Source: CAZKKF01 sp964553285 (lineage in GTDB: Bacteria > Patescibacteriota > Minisyncoccia > Phycocordibacterales > Zambryskibacteraceae). Taken from it: 64,000 nucleotides of DNA. Position numbers and translations under genes: made by a program. Location: the NCBI GenBank assembly GCA_964553285.1, contig CAZKKF010000001.1:1-64000 (forward strand), in the 5' to 3' direction. Below are positions 25,033-35,682 of the stretch, piece after piece. Every line of letters starts with the position of its first letter. Within the stretch, counting starts at the first letter, position 1. The notes under the pieces are model-generated. The model had not been told where the DNA came from and searched no databases. It worked only from the letters and a program-made list of their open reading frames with translations.

Positions 25033-26958
25033 CTAGATTCCGAGTATTACGGGAATGACGATCGGTCTCTTGGCGGTTTTTTGGAACAGGAAGCGTGCCA
25101 CATCGTCGGTTACCGTTTCTTTCAGGTGGTCAAAGTTTATGGGGGATGCGCCTTCGGCATTTTTCTCTATAGACTGCCTGGTGATGAGGCGCGCTTGGTT
25201 TAGAAGATCCTGAGACTCGCGCAGGTAGATAAAGCCGCGGGATATGATGTCTGGCGATTTTCTGAGCTTGCCTGTGCGGGTATTTATCATGGCCACTATC
25301 ACGAAGATACCGTCTGCGGCAAGAGCCTTTCGGTCTCTCATGACCACTTCCTGTATACCGCCTATGGAGAAACCGTCAACCAAAACGTCATCGCTCGGAG
25401 CTTTTTCCTTGAGCACCACCATGGTCTTGCCCTCGTCTCGGATTTCAATGATTGAGCCGTTGTCGGGAACGATCACATTTTCTTTCGGCGTGCCGAGAGA
25501 GTAGGAGAGGTCGGCGTGCTGGCGCAACATGTAGTGGTTGCCGTGAACGGGCATGAAGAAGCGGTATTTTATCTGATTGTGTATCCACTTGAGCTCGTCG
25601 CGGTTGCCGTGTCCGGAGGCGTGAACATCTGCGTCGTTGTAAGTGATAATCTTCGCTTCCGAACGGTAAAGGCTGTCTTTCAGCTTCACTACGGCGTTGA
25701 AGTTTGAGGGGATGACCGAGGAAGACAGCAGTACGGTGTCGGTTTTTCTAAGCTGAACCGTCTTGTGGGTCTTGTTGGACATCCTCATGAGGGTGGAAAA
25801 TTCTTCTCCCTGCGCTCCGGTTACAAGCATCTCTATTCTGTCTGGAGGATATTTTTCCATTTCTTCCGCCGGAATGATGATACCCTCGGTCTCTATAAGC
25901 TTTAGCTGTTTGGCAATCTCCATGTTGGTCTTCATGCTCCTGCCCTCAACAACCACTTTCTTGTTGTACTTTTCCGCCGCTTTTATGATGGCGATAATGC
26001 GCTCAATCTGGGAAGCGAAGGTGGCGATAATAAGCCTCCCCGAAACATCTTTGATGAACTTTTCTATGTTGTCCGCTACGACATTTTCCGAAAGAGAAAA
26101 GCCGGGTTTTTCTATGGAAGTGGAGTCCATGGTCAGGAGCAAAACTTCCTTGCCGCTGAATCTCTTGTACTGTTCCACTTCTTCTTCCGTAGGGACGCCT
26201 TTTATGTTGTCCACTCTCACGTCTTCAATAAAGACGATATCTCCGTAAGGAGTGCCTATGATGAGGCCCATTGAGTCGGGAATGGTGTGGGAGATGGGGA
26301 AAGTTTTTATCTTGAGCGATCCTATGGTGATAGCTTCTTCTCCTTCTATGACTTTTATATCCAGAGGCTGAAGATGGGGGAACTCTTCCTGACGCTTCTG
26401 TATCATCAATGCGCCGAACTGTCTGGTGTACACGGTTGGGTACCCTATGCGGTCAACGATGTAGGGAATGCCTCCTATGTGGTCCACGTGTCCGTGGGTA
26501 ATGAAGATGGCACGTATTTTGTCCTTCCTTTCTTCAAGGTACGTGGTGTTTGGCAGGATGTAGTCCACTCCGGGAGTGTCTTCTTCCTTGAACTGAAAAC
26601 CGGCATCTACAATGATGATGTCGTCTTTGTATTCTATAAGGGTCATGTTGCGGCCCACTTCCTCAACTCCGCCCAAGGGAATGATGCGTATCGCATCTCC
26701 CGCCGGAGGAATGGGGGCGCTTTCTTTGCGCTCGGAGGTGGTGTAGCGTGCGGGGCCGGAAGGCCTGCCGCGAAAAGACATGCGGCGTGAAGACAGCGGC
26801 CTTCTGCGCTTGAAACCCTGACCTGCGGGCCCTGCGGGCTGCGCTCCGGGGGGGCTGGCCGGTCTTGGGTTGCTGATATGTGTTCTGCGGGTGGAAGGTC
26901 TTGCCTGTCCCGGTCTTCTGGCCTGGTTTCCCGCCGGAGTTACTGCCTGTGTAGACAT
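25033..26958 (-). CDS. rnj: Ribonuclease J with basic N-terminal extension
   Basis: RNase J is a metallo-beta-lactamase/beta-CASP nuclease with 5' exonuclease and endonuclease activity in mRNA decay and rRNA processing. The 641-residue protein has about 85 extra N-terminal residues rich in Arg, Pro, Gly and Ser (RRPGQARPSTRRTH, RRRPLSSRRMSFRGR), probably RNA-binding. The core follows, starting with IRIIPLGGVEEVGRNM. The metal motif is THGHVDHIGG, with later HASGHGNRDEL and PVHGNHYML in the beta-CASP part and a C-terminal domain. It matters in an organism with many leaderless mRNAs, because 5' ends would be its entry point (inference). Confidence 0.95.
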   Translation of the reverse strand: MSTQAVTPAGNQARRPGQARPSTRRTHISNPRPASPPGAQPAGPAGQGFKRRRPLSSRRMSFRGRPSGPARYTTSERKESAPIPPAGDAIRIIPLGGVEEVGRNMTLIEYKDDIIIVDAGFQFKEEDTPGVDYILPNTTYLEERKDKIRAIFITHGHVDHIGGIPYIVDRIGYPTVYTRQFGALMIQKRQEEFPHLQPLDIKVIEGEEAITIGSLKIKTFPISHTIPDSMGLIIGTPYGDIVFIEDVRVDNIKGVPTEEEVEQYKRFSGKEVLLLTMDSTSIEKPGFSLSENVVADNIEKFIKDVSGRLIIATFASQIERIIAIIKAAEKYNKKVVVEGRSMKTNMEIAKQLKLIETEGIIIPAEEMEKYPPDRIEMLVTGAQGEEFSTLMRMSNKTHKTVQLRKTDTVLLSSSVIPSNFNAVVKLKDSLYRSEAKIITYNDADVHASGHGNRDELKWIHNQIKYRFFMPVHGNHYMLRQHADLSYSLGTPKENVIVPDNGSIIEIRDEGKTMVVLKEKAPSDDVLVDGFSIGGIQEVVMRDRKALAADGIFVIVAMINTRTGKLRKSPDIISRGFIYLRESQDLLNQARLITRQSIEKNAEGASPINFDHLKETVTDDVARFLFQKTAKRPIVIPVILGI

Positions 26959-27024
26959 TTTTTTACAAAATAAAACTAAATCAAATAATTTCTCACTGAA
27001 AACCGCGAGATTCGCCTCCTTTTA

Positions 27025-28758
27025 TTATTTGGCGAATATCTTCCAAACCCGTTCGGACTCTATATACCACTCGTAAACATTTCCGAATCTGTCGGATGCA
27101 TGGCCCAGCTCACCGGATGCCAACTGCCGGATTTTTGGCGGCGTGACATACACATACTGCGGAGAGTAGAGGAACGCTGCCGGCACATCATCTGATATTT
27201 CCTCAAGCAATGCCCTTAGTGCGTTCTCGTGCTCAACAGTATCGCTTTTTTTGCGCAAATCGTCAAGAAGCCTGTCGGCGGTTATGCTGGCGTACATGGC
27301 AACGTTCAATCCGGGGTCATTTCTCTGGGAGGAATGCCAAAAGGGGAATAGATCTCTGTCGCGCCCGACCACTTCTCCAAACAAAAGCGCCTGGTAGGAA
27401 CGCTCCCTTATGATGTTTTGCTGTAGGTCATTGCTTTCGTATTGGGCCACCCTGACATCCATGCCAAGCGTATTCCAGCTTTGGGCCGCAAGGGATGCGG
27501 CGCTCGATAGCTCCGGAGTGCCGGCGGTTGATATTGAGAAAGATATAGTCTGCCTGCTGTCGCCGCTTCCTTTTTCCACAAGGCCCGTCTCTTCATTCAT
27601 TCTCCATCCGGCTCTCTCAAGTATTGCCCGCGCTTCCTCCAACCGCTCGCTGTCGCTTCGGGTGTCTGTACTCTCTTTTGGCACGGGGGAGTCTATCTTT
27701 ACGGCAAAACCTTTTAGCACCTCGCTTGCTATGGCGTCTCTCGGAGCCGAAAGGGCAAGGGCGCGGCGCACGGAAGTCTCGGTAAATATATCGGCGTTAT
27801 TTTGGTTGAAGAACACAGCGAACACTCTCGGCAGAGAGAAAGTGTTTAACTTGAGACCTCTTTCTTCCAGCAGATTCGCCGCTTCGGGAGATACTCCGCC
27901 AAGGCTCTCCACTTCCTTTGAAAGCAGGGCGCCTATGGCTCTGGACTCGCTGCTATAAAAGCGGATGTTTATTTTGTTTATAAAAGGCCGTCCCAGGGCA
28001 AAGTCTTCAAAAGACCGCAGTTCATAAGCCTGCGGCAAGCCGCCGGAGTTTCTCAATACTTTTACCACCCTGTACGGCCCGCTGCCCACCGCTTCTATAT
28101 TGTGCTGGCTGAAAGGGAACTCCTGTGCGTCCACTTCTTCCCACACGTGCCTTGGCAATATGCCCAGAGTAAGGTTGTCCAAAAAGGGCGCATAGGGCTG
28201 CCTTAGGGTAAAGACCACCGTGCGCTCGTCCGTCTTTTCCACCAGCACTCCTTCCCAGTTTGCCCGCCTGGGGCTTTTGATGGCGACATCTCTGATTTTG
28301 TCTATGGTAAAGAGCACGTCTTCCGAGGTAACAGGCTTGCCGTCATGAAATATCGCGTTCTCTTTTATGGCAACGGTATAAGAAAGACCGTCTGAGGATA
28401 TCTCAAGAGAGTCTGCCAGGTCGTTTATATATTCTCCGGAGGCGGCTGCTCTCATCAGGCCGGAAAACACCAAAGCCGATATGTCCTTGTCGGCATCAGA
28501 TACCGCAAGTATGGGGTTGACGAATCTTGGCGTGCCCACAATGCCTTCGGTAAAAGAGCCGCCTCTGCCTGCCGTGTCCACCAAAAAAGCGGCGTTTGCC
28601 CTGTAGGTGAGTATGAGGGCTGAAACGCTCATTATAAAGATGAGCCCGAGAAAGATTATCTTTTCGGTAACTGAAAACAGTTTAAAAGCCCTGCGTATGA
28701 GCGGCGTGCCCGGTATCAGGTTTTTTCCCTTGAACAATGATTGAATGTGCGGTTGCAT
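27025..28758 (-). CDS. Oligopeptide/dipeptide ABC transporter substrate-binding protein
   Basis: The 577-residue protein belongs to the SBP_bac_5 (DppA/OppA) family. It has an N-terminal membrane helix (about residues 30-55) instead of a lipobox, so it is held by a transmembrane anchor. Family landmarks are GGSFTEGIVGTPRFVNPI, YTVAIKENAIFHDGKPVTSEDVLFTI (positions about 120-145), VGSGPYRVVK, and RRALALSAPRDAIASEVL. It would capture peptides outside the membrane. No permease or ATPase genes are next to it. I chose ATG 28758; an upstream TTG is possible. It lies 34 nt after secG. Confidence 0.88.
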   Translation of the reverse strand: MQPHIQSLFKGKNLIPGTPLIRRAFKLFSVTEKIIFLGLIFIMSVSALILTYRANAAFLVDTAGRGGSFTEGIVGTPRFVNPILAVSDADKDISALVFSGLMRAAASGEYINDLADSLEISSDGLSYTVAIKENAIFHDGKPVTSEDVLFTIDKIRDVAIKSPRRANWEGVLVEKTDERTVVFTLRQPYAPFLDNLTLGILPRHVWEEVDAQEFPFSQHNIEAVGSGPYRVVKVLRNSGGLPQAYELRSFEDFALGRPFINKINIRFYSSESRAIGALLSKEVESLGGVSPEAANLLEERGLKLNTFSLPRVFAVFFNQNNADIFTETSVRRALALSAPRDAIASEVLKGFAVKIDSPVPKESTDTRSDSERLEEARAILERAGWRMNEETGLVEKGSGDSRQTISFSISTAGTPELSSAASLAAQSWNTLGMDVRVAQYESNDLQQNIIRERSYQALLFGEVVGRDRDLFPFWHSSQRNDPGLNVAMYASITADRLLDDLRKKSDTVEHENALRALLEEISDDVPAAFLYSPQYVYVTPPKIRQLASGELGHASDRFGNVYEWYIESERVWKIFAK

Positions 28759-28792
28759 GACAGGTTCGCTTCTCCGCAACGGGGAAGAAGCC

Positions 28793-29017
28793 TTATCGCA
28801 AGAAGAGCTGGATTACGGCGGTTACGATGAAGAGTACCGCTACCACTATGGTGGCGGCAAAGACGGTTTTCTCGGCGCCCCTTCTTGCGGTCTTTATGCC
28901 GCCGAAAGAGTCCTGGCCGAAAGCGCCCCCAAGGCCCGCTTCAGACCTCTGAAGCAGGATGCCGCCGATAAGCAGAATGGCAAGGACGACCTGTGCCAAA
29001 GGCAATATAGAATCCAT
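28793..29017 (-). CDS. secG: Protein-export membrane protein SecG
   Basis: SecG is the small third subunit of the SecYEG channel. The 74-residue protein has two helices (about residues 4-22 and 51-72) joined by the conserved loop ILLQRSEAGLGGAFGQDSFGG, split here as ILLQRSEAGLGGAFG and the following Gln-Asp-Ser-Phe. I chose ATG 29017 (MDSILPLAQ), because TATACT (29026-29031 on the minus strand) ends eight bases before it. The many secreted surface proteins here depend on this pathway. Confidence 0.92.
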   Translation of the reverse strand: MDSILPLAQVVLAILLIGGILLQRSEAGLGGAFGQDSFGGIKTARRGAEKTVFAATIVVAVLFIVTAVIQLFLR

Positions 29018-29100
29018 AGGCGGTAAGTATAAGGCAAATCGGCAATTTTTCAAGTGCCAAAATACGGCTCAATAAAGGCCGTAAATAAGGCCCTAAAGGC

Positions 29101-29129
29101 TTGACAAATGAGGTGCAATATGATAAGAT
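29101..29129 (+). promoter_or_regulatory. Sigma70-type promoter of the 29217 gene
   Basis: TTGACA (29101-29106), a 17-base spacer and TAAGAT (29124-29129) match a vegetative promoter. A run of eleven C (29174-29184) lies in the 5' leader, about 45 bases into the transcript. Confidence 0.75.
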
Positions 29130-29216
29130 TAAGGAAGGAGTGCCGGTATGAAAGCACCTTATTTGTTTGTCTTCCCCCCCCCCCAATCTGGGCTTACAAG
29201 CCCAAGGAGAGGTAGC

Positions 29217-29642
29217 ATGCCTGACATGAGCGCGGTTTCCATCTGCGAGAAGGCCTTCCTCCTCGCCAAGGACAAGTTCGACCGGGCGATGAGGGACGCC
29301 TGTGCCGCTGGCCTTGATGTCGGCGCCGATATGGTGCGCTTCAGTGCCGCTCTCGGCCGCATCGCCGAGTACATCTCCCAGAATCCGGGGGATGCCAACC
29401 CTTCCCGGCTCTACAAGGCCGGATCCATGGCCGCGGGGTTCGCCGAGGGTCTGCACAAGCAGGCCCGCCGGACCCGCGCCATTGGGCGGAGGGTCCACAA
29501 GGTTCTCGCCCCGCCGCCGTCCAAGCGCCGCAAGACGCGCCGCTACGTGGACAAGCGGGAGAAGAAGTCCGGTCACACGGACATCTCGCCCAAGGCTAAG
29601 GCCGGGAAGAAGGACAAGAAGCACCGCTACCAGGCCGCCTAG
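29217..29642 (+). CDS. Basic protein of unknown function with strong SD
   Basis: The 141-residue protein has a helical first half (SICEKAFLLAKDKFDRAMRD, VGADMVRFSAALGRIAEY) and a very basic tail (KVLAPPPSKRRKTRRYVDKREKK, then KAGKKDKKHRYQAA). The tail suggests nucleic-acid binding. I chose ATG 29217, because AAGGAGAGG lies four bases before it; an upstream ATG at 29148 would cross the C run. Codon choice is very GC-rich (many GCC, CGC, GGC) compared with groES next to it. Its own promoter and terminator isolate it. The family is not recognised. Confidence 0.65.
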   Translation: MPDMSAVSICEKAFLLAKDKFDRAMRDACAAGLDVGADMVRFSAALGRIAEYISQNPGDANPSRLYKAGSMAAGFAEGLHKQARRTRAIGRRVHKVLAPPPSKRRKTRRYVDKREKKSGHTDISPKAKAGKKDKKHRYQAA

Positions 29643-29659
29643 GCCTGCGGGGTGTAAAA

Positions 29660-29690
29660 GGGCGCGAAGACTCCGGTCTTCGCGCCCTTT
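29660..29690 (+). terminator. Rho-independent terminator
   Basis: GGGCGCGAAGAC pairs perfectly with GTCTTCGCGCCC around TCCG, followed by TTTCCC. It closes the single-gene unit of the basic protein. Confidence 0.85.
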
Positions 29691-29709
29691 CCCATATTTA
29701 AAAATTTTA

Positions 29710-29737
29710 TTGACTCGCTTGTGCCGCCCCGTATAAT
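29710..29737 (+). promoter_or_regulatory. groESL promoter with structured leader
   Basis: TTGACT (29710-29715), a 16-base spacer and TATAAT (29732-29737) form a good vegetative promoter. The leader of about 65 bases holds an inverted pair ATCGGTT (29748-29754) and AACCGAT (29784-29790), extendable by two G-U pairs. No CIRCE element (TTAGCACTC and its complement) is visible. Confidence 0.75.
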
Positions 29738-29808
29738 GTGAGCCCGTATCGGTTGGTATTTGTGCTCAGCTTTATCAAAAGTTAACCGATTTTTACCAAA
29801 ATAAAAAC

Positions 29809-30141
29809 ATGTCCAAAAAAACAAAAGGCAAAGAGGGCATTTCTATCAGGCCCCTGGGCGATAGAGTTTTGATCAAGGAGATGGGTTTAAGCAAAGAAGA
29901 GCAGACAAGCTCCGGTATTTTCCTGCCTGAATCCGCAAGGGAAGACAAAAACCAGAAATTGGGAAAAGTGGTTGCCGTTGGAGACGGTAAGTTTGATGAC
30001 GGCAAGCTCGTACCGGTAAGAATAAAGGAAGGGGAGACGGTCCTTTATACCTGGGGCGACAAGATAAAGATAGAAGAAGAGGAGTATGTGGTAGTAAGAG
30101 AGACGGAAGTGATAGCGGTTATCAGCGGTCTTAAAAAATAG
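29809..30141 (+). CDS. groES: Co-chaperonin GroES
   Basis: GroES caps the GroEL ring. The 110-residue protein has IRPLGDRVLIKE at the start of the core (about residue 12), the mobile loop KEEQTSSGIFLPESA, and the C-terminal EEEYVVVRETEVIAVI. A Lys-rich ten-residue N-terminal extension is longer than in E. coli. groEL follows after six bases. Confidence 0.96.
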   Translation: MSKKTKGKEGISIRPLGDRVLIKEMGLSKEEQTSSGIFLPESAREDKNQKLGKVVAVGDGKFDDGKLVPVRIKEGETVLYTWGDKIKIEEEEYVVVRETEVIAVISGLKK

Positions 30142-31797
<1,656 letters not shown>

Positions 31798-31829
31798 TCT
31801 GCTACTTTTTGGCCTCATTTTTGCAAACA

Positions 31830-31854
31830 CCTCCGGCTTAGGCCGGGGGTTTTG
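31830..31854 (+). terminator. groESL terminator
   Basis: CCTCCGGC (31830-31837) pairs with GCCGGGGG (31842-31849, one T-G pair) around a four-base loop, followed by TTTT. Confidence 0.75.
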
Positions 31855-31889
31855 CTTTGAGGGAGTGTCTTTTGGTGTATAATTGGGGC

Positions 31890-32444
31890 ATGAGTATAAC
31901 AACGATAATTTTGGTCACAGTAGCCATATTGGTGCTTGCTTTAATAACCTTTTACAACCGTTTTATAAGATTGAGGACAAGGGCCAAAGAAGCCTGGGCC
32001 GATATAGACGTACAGCTCAAGAGGCGTTACGACCTCATTCCCAATTTGGTGGATACGGTAAAGGGTTATGCCAAGCATGAAGCCGCCGCTTTTGAAAATG
32101 TTACAAAAGCCCGTACTGCCGCCATGACCGCGCAGACCGTGGGTGAACATGGCCAGGCGGAAAACGCCCTGACCGGAGCATTGAAGAGCATCTTTGCTAT
32201 CGCCGAGGCATATCCGGATCTCAAAGCCAATCAAAACTTTCTGGAGCTTCAGCGCGAGCTATCCGATACGGAAAACAAAATCCAGGCCGCCCGCCGCTTC
32301 TACAACACGAACGTGCGCGATCTCAACATAGGAGTTGAATCTTTCCCTGGCAATATCGTGGCGGGAATGTTTGGATTCAAAAAAGAGACATTCTTTGAAC
32401 TTGAAGAATCCGCCGCAAAAGATCCTGTAAAGGTTGCTTTCTAG
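31890..32444 (+). CDS. LemA family protein
   Basis: The 184-residue protein has one N-terminal membrane helix (about residues 3-22), then a long helical domain with the LemA signature: DVQLKRRYDLIPNLVDTVKGYA (positions about 40-61), YPDLKANQNFLELQRELSDTENKI, ARRFYNTNVRDLN and PGNIVAGMFGF. The role of LemA is uncertain. Its frequent neighbour, as here, is an HtpX-type protease. TATAAT (31878-31883) ends six bases before ATG, giving a leaderless mRNA. Confidence 0.93.
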   Translation: MSITTIILVTVAILVLALITFYNRFIRLRTRAKEAWADIDVQLKRRYDLIPNLVDTVKGYAKHEAAAFENVTKARTAAMTAQTVGEHGQAENALTGALKSIFAIAEAYPDLKANQNFLELQRELSDTENKIQAARRFYNTNVRDLNIGVESFPGNIVAGMFGFKKETFFELEESAAKDPVKVAF

Positions 32445-32479
32445 GTGCTCACTGAGGGGCTTAAGCTTCTACAAGGATT

Positions 32480-33370
32480 ATGATGGGAGAAAATCTATAT
32501 ACTCACCGCGATGGCAATATATGGCGCACATGGATGCTCATGGGCGTTTTCCTGGTGGTTGTGATTGCCTTCGGCTGGGGGCTCTCTTTTTGGTTTGACT
32601 CTCCGGCAATCCTTTATGTGGCGGTCATCTTTTCTTTTATCTTGAACTTCGTTGCTTACTGGAACTCGGACAAGATAGTGCTTTCCATGACCAAGGCAAG
32701 AGAAGTGAAGCGGGAAGAGCATCGCGAATTGTGGGATATCACGGAAAACCTTTGCATAGCGTCCGGCTTGCCCATGCCGCGGCTGTACATTGTTGACGAT
32801 CCCTCTCCCAACGCTTTTGCCACCGGCAGAAACCCAAAACACGGAGTGGTGGCTGTTACTACGGGACTGCTTCAGATACTTGATAGGGCCGAGCTTGAGG
32901 GCGTGGTGGCGCATGAGATGGCGCATATCGGCAACAGGGATACTCTGGTATCAACTGTTGCAGTGGTGCTTGCGGGCCTTATTGCCATCGCTTCGGATAT
33001 TGCCATAAGGTCGGCTTTTATCGGCAGGGGAAACTCAAGGCAAGGTTCGCATCCGGTGGTGATGATCATAGGCTTGGTCCTTATCCTTCTTGCACCTCTC
33101 GCGGCCACTCTCATCCGCCTTGCCGTGTCGCGCAGGAGAGAGTTTCTTGCAGATGCCACCGGCGCTTTGATGACGCGCTATCCTGACGGCCTTGCCAATG
33201 CTCTGGTGAAGATCAGCCGCACAGGTACTCCCATGAGGACGGCCTCAAACGCCACCGCGCATCTTTTCATATCAAACCCTTTTGGCGGCGGCAAGATGAA
33301 AGGCCTTGGAAAATTATTCATGACCCATCCGCCTATGGAAGACAGGGTGCGCGCTCTTGTTGGAAAATAA
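32480..33370 (+). CDS. htpX: M48 zinc metalloprotease HtpX
   Basis: HtpX is a membrane protease for quality control of membrane proteins. The 296-residue protein has two N-terminal helices (about residues 17-37 and 41-60), the zinc motif VVAHEMAHIGN (about 138), two further hydrophobic segments, and the third ligand region RRREFLADATGALMTRYPDGLANAL (positions about 219-243). The final TFFMTHPP-like part reads KLFMTHPPMEDRVRAL. It starts 35 nt after lemA and is the usual partner gene. The second Met (32483) is an equal start choice. Confidence 0.93.
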   Translation: MMGENLYTHRDGNIWRTWMLMGVFLVVVIAFGWGLSFWFDSPAILYVAVIFSFILNFVAYWNSDKIVLSMTKAREVKREEHRELWDITENLCIASGLPMPRLYIVDDPSPNAFATGRNPKHGVVAVTTGLLQILDRAELEGVVAHEMAHIGNRDTLVSTVAVVLAGLIAIASDIAIRSAFIGRGNSRQGSHPVVMIIGLVLILLAPLAATLIRLAVSRRREFLADATGALMTRYPDGLANALVKISRTGTPMRTASNATAHLFISNPFGGGKMKGLGKLFMTHPPMEDRVRALVGK

Positions 33371-33414
33371 CCTTTGCGTCAAACGGTGCGGTGGTTTAAA
33401 CTACTGAATAGTTC

Positions 33415-34975
33415 ATGAAGATTCCACCTCTTTTTAAGAAAAAAAGTTTTTACATTCCCGCAGTTATTGCAGTTATCGTTGCCGGAGCTTTTTTTGCTTT
33501 TCGCGGCGGCAACGGAGAGTTTTTTGAGACTCAAGTGGTGGAGTTTTCGTCTATCACAAGCACCGTCAGCGAAACGGGCAGTATCAGGGCGGGAGAGGAA
33601 ATATCTCTGTCTTTTGGCCGCAGCGGGCGGGTATCAAGTGTGTCGGCGAGAGAAGGGGATTCTGTCAGGAGAGGGCAGGTGCTGGCACTCCTGGACAACG
33701 GATCTCTCAGTGCAGACTTGCGACAGGCTCGGGTCAACCTGGATCTGGAGCTTGCCTCCATAGGCAGGAGCGATATTGATTTTGGCAATGCCGAATCAAG
33801 CCTGTGGAATGCCATTGCCGATGCTTATATGAAGGCTGATGATGCGGTGAGGACAAAGGCCGGGCAGCTTTTCACCAATCCTATAGTAGGCAATCCCACT
33901 TACGGAATTACCATAAATGTCGGCGGCACGGAATACGTCATACGAGGAACACCGGAGGAGACAAGCAGGATAGACAGTCTAAGGGCCGTTATTGAGTCCG
34001 ATCTCAATTCTCTTGAGGCAAAGATATTTTATGGTGCAGGGGGAAGTGCCGAAGAAATTGCCAAAGCTATGGAAAAAACTCTGCAGGACGCCCAGCAGAT
34101 GCTCTCTTTTATCGCCGGAAGTTTGAACAACCACATATCGCCAAACGACAGTTCATACAATGCCTATGAAGGATTTAGAAATACCATCGCAGGAGCCCGT
34201 TCAAGTACCGGCGGCGCTTTGACATCGCTTCGCGGCGTTCTTCAGGCTTACTATTCATCACGAGCATCGGTGGAGTCTTCTTCGGGAGCAAACTCCCAGA
34301 CCGTTGCGCTTAGGAATTTGAGGATTGAGAATGCCCAGGCCATTATTGACGGCATAGAGTCTCGTATCGCCGAAGGCCGGATCGTTTCTCCCATTGACGG
34401 TGTGGTTACCGGCGTTTCCATCAGAGTGGGCGAGATAGCGGGAGGTTCTTCTCCGTCCGTATCAATCATTTCCGAGGACGATCTTGAGATTATCGTTGAT
34501 GTACCAGAAGACAGTATTGCTTTCGTGGATATCGGAGACAAAGCTTTGATAAGGTTTGATGCTTACAGGGATCTTGTGCTTGAAGCGGAAGTGGCGTTTG
34601 TCTCTCCGAGAGCGCATTTGATGGACGGTGTTTCGGTATTCAATGTCAGGCTGAAGTTTATTGAAGATGATGCCAGGGTAAGAGCTGGCCTTACGGTGGA
34701 TATTGATATCATTGCNNNNNNNNNNCATTGCCGAAGAGAGGACGGGCGTAATTTCCATTCCCAGCAGGTCGGTTATTGAAAGGGACGGCGAGCAATTTGT
34801 CCGCGTGATGGTGGGAGAGGCTTCTTATAGGAGGCAAAATGTTGTTACAGGAATAAGAGGGGACGGCATGGTGGAGATTATGGAAGGATTGAGTCCCGGC
34901 GACCGCATCATTACTTTTGCAAGCCTTCCCGCTATTGCCACTCTTACAGAGGTTGATGCCTATGGCACTTTTTGA
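33415..34975 (+). CDS. Periplasmic-adaptor (MacA/HlyD-type) subunit of an ABC exporter, interrupted by an N run
   Basis: The protein has an N-terminal membrane helix (about residues 10-28), a lipoyl-like half motif (GRVSSVSAREGDSVRRGQVL), a helical hairpin region of about 200 residues, the second lipoyl half (GRIVSPIDGVVTGVSIRVGEIAGG, positions about 322-345), and the beta-barrel and C-terminal part. The frame breaks at ten N. Removing the N and merging a six-base overlap (CATTGC on both sides) restores one frame reading IDIIAEERTGVISIPS, a natural family sequence. The repaired product is about 514 residues. It overlaps the ATPase gene by 14 bases. Confidence 0.85.
34716..34725. other. Assembly gap (10 N), probably false
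   Basis: Both flanks carry CATTGC: the left flank ends with it and the right flank starts with it. Collapsing the two copies restores the reading frame, so the contigs very likely overlap and nothing is missing. Confidence 0.8.
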
Positions 34976-35681
34976 GGTAACAAATCTGGAGAAAACTTAT
35001 TTCGGGGAAGTTACCGATACCAAAGTCCTGCACGGTCTGACTTTTTCCATAGAAAAGGGCGAGTTTGTCTCTATCATGGGCCCCTCCGGTTCCGGCAAGT
35101 CCACCCTTCTTCATATTCTGGGTTTTCTTGATGATCACACCGGCGGAGAGTATAAGTTCAACGGCAGAAGCTGGAGCGACCACTCCGAGGATGAGATAGC
35201 GCTTGTCAGAAACAAGGAGATGGGTTTTGTTTTCCAGCAGTTCAACTTGCTTCCGAGAGAAACTGTTTTTGAAAATGTTCGCTTGCCGCTTATGTATTCA
35301 AAAGTGCCGGAGAGGGAATGGGAAAAGAGGGTCAAGGATGTAGTTGAAATAGTGGGACTTTCTCACAGGCTAAACTTTGAAACCTACAAGCTATCCGGCG
35401 GCGAGAAACAGCGCACGGCCATAGCCCGCGCGCTGGTCAATAATCCGGATGTTATTTTTGCAGACGAGCCCACAGGAAACCTTGATTCCAAATCGGGAGG
35501 AGTTGTCATGGAAACACTGCAGAAGCTGCATGATGAGCTTGGGCATACTGTCATTCTCATTACTCACGAGACTTATACCGCCGAACATGCCGACAGGATA
35601 ATCCACATCAAGGACGGCAAAATAGACAGCGACAAGAAAACTCCCAAGAGGCGCCGCGCCAAGGAGGCGTTTGAAAAGTAA
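34962..35681 (+). CDS. ABC transporter ATPase, MacB/LolD type
   Basis: The 239-residue ATPase has Walker [12 protein letters not shown] (about residue 40), Q-loop [10 protein letters not shown], the signature [16 protein letters not shown] (about 143), Walker [13 protein letters not shown], and the H-loop [15 protein letters not shown]. It is the energy unit of a three-gene adaptor/ATPase/permease exporter that moves peptides, lipoproteins or drugs. Its start lies inside the adaptor gene, and the permease starts one base after its stop. Confidence 0.93.
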   Translation: MALFEVTNLEKTYFGEVTDTKVLHGLTFSIEKGEFVSIMGPSGSGKSTLLHILGFLDDHTGGEYKFNGRSWSDHSEDEIALVRNKEMGFVFQQFNLLPRETVFENVRLPLMYSKVPEREWEKRVKDVVEIVGLSHRLNFETYKLSGGEKQRTAIARALVNNPDVIFADEPTGNLDSKSGGVVMETLQKLHDELGHTVILITHETYTAEHADRIIHIKDGKIDSDKKTPKRRRAKEAFEK

Positions 35682-35682
35682 T

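Noticed and set aside
29174..29184. C11 run as a phase-variation tract within a coding region
   Set aside because: The SD-supported start at 29217 puts the run in the untranslated leader, so a length change would not alter the frame; an effect on expression remains possible.
29748..29790. CIRCE operator before groES
   Set aside because: The inverted repeat does not match TTAGCACTC-N9-GAGTGCTAA in sequence or spacing.
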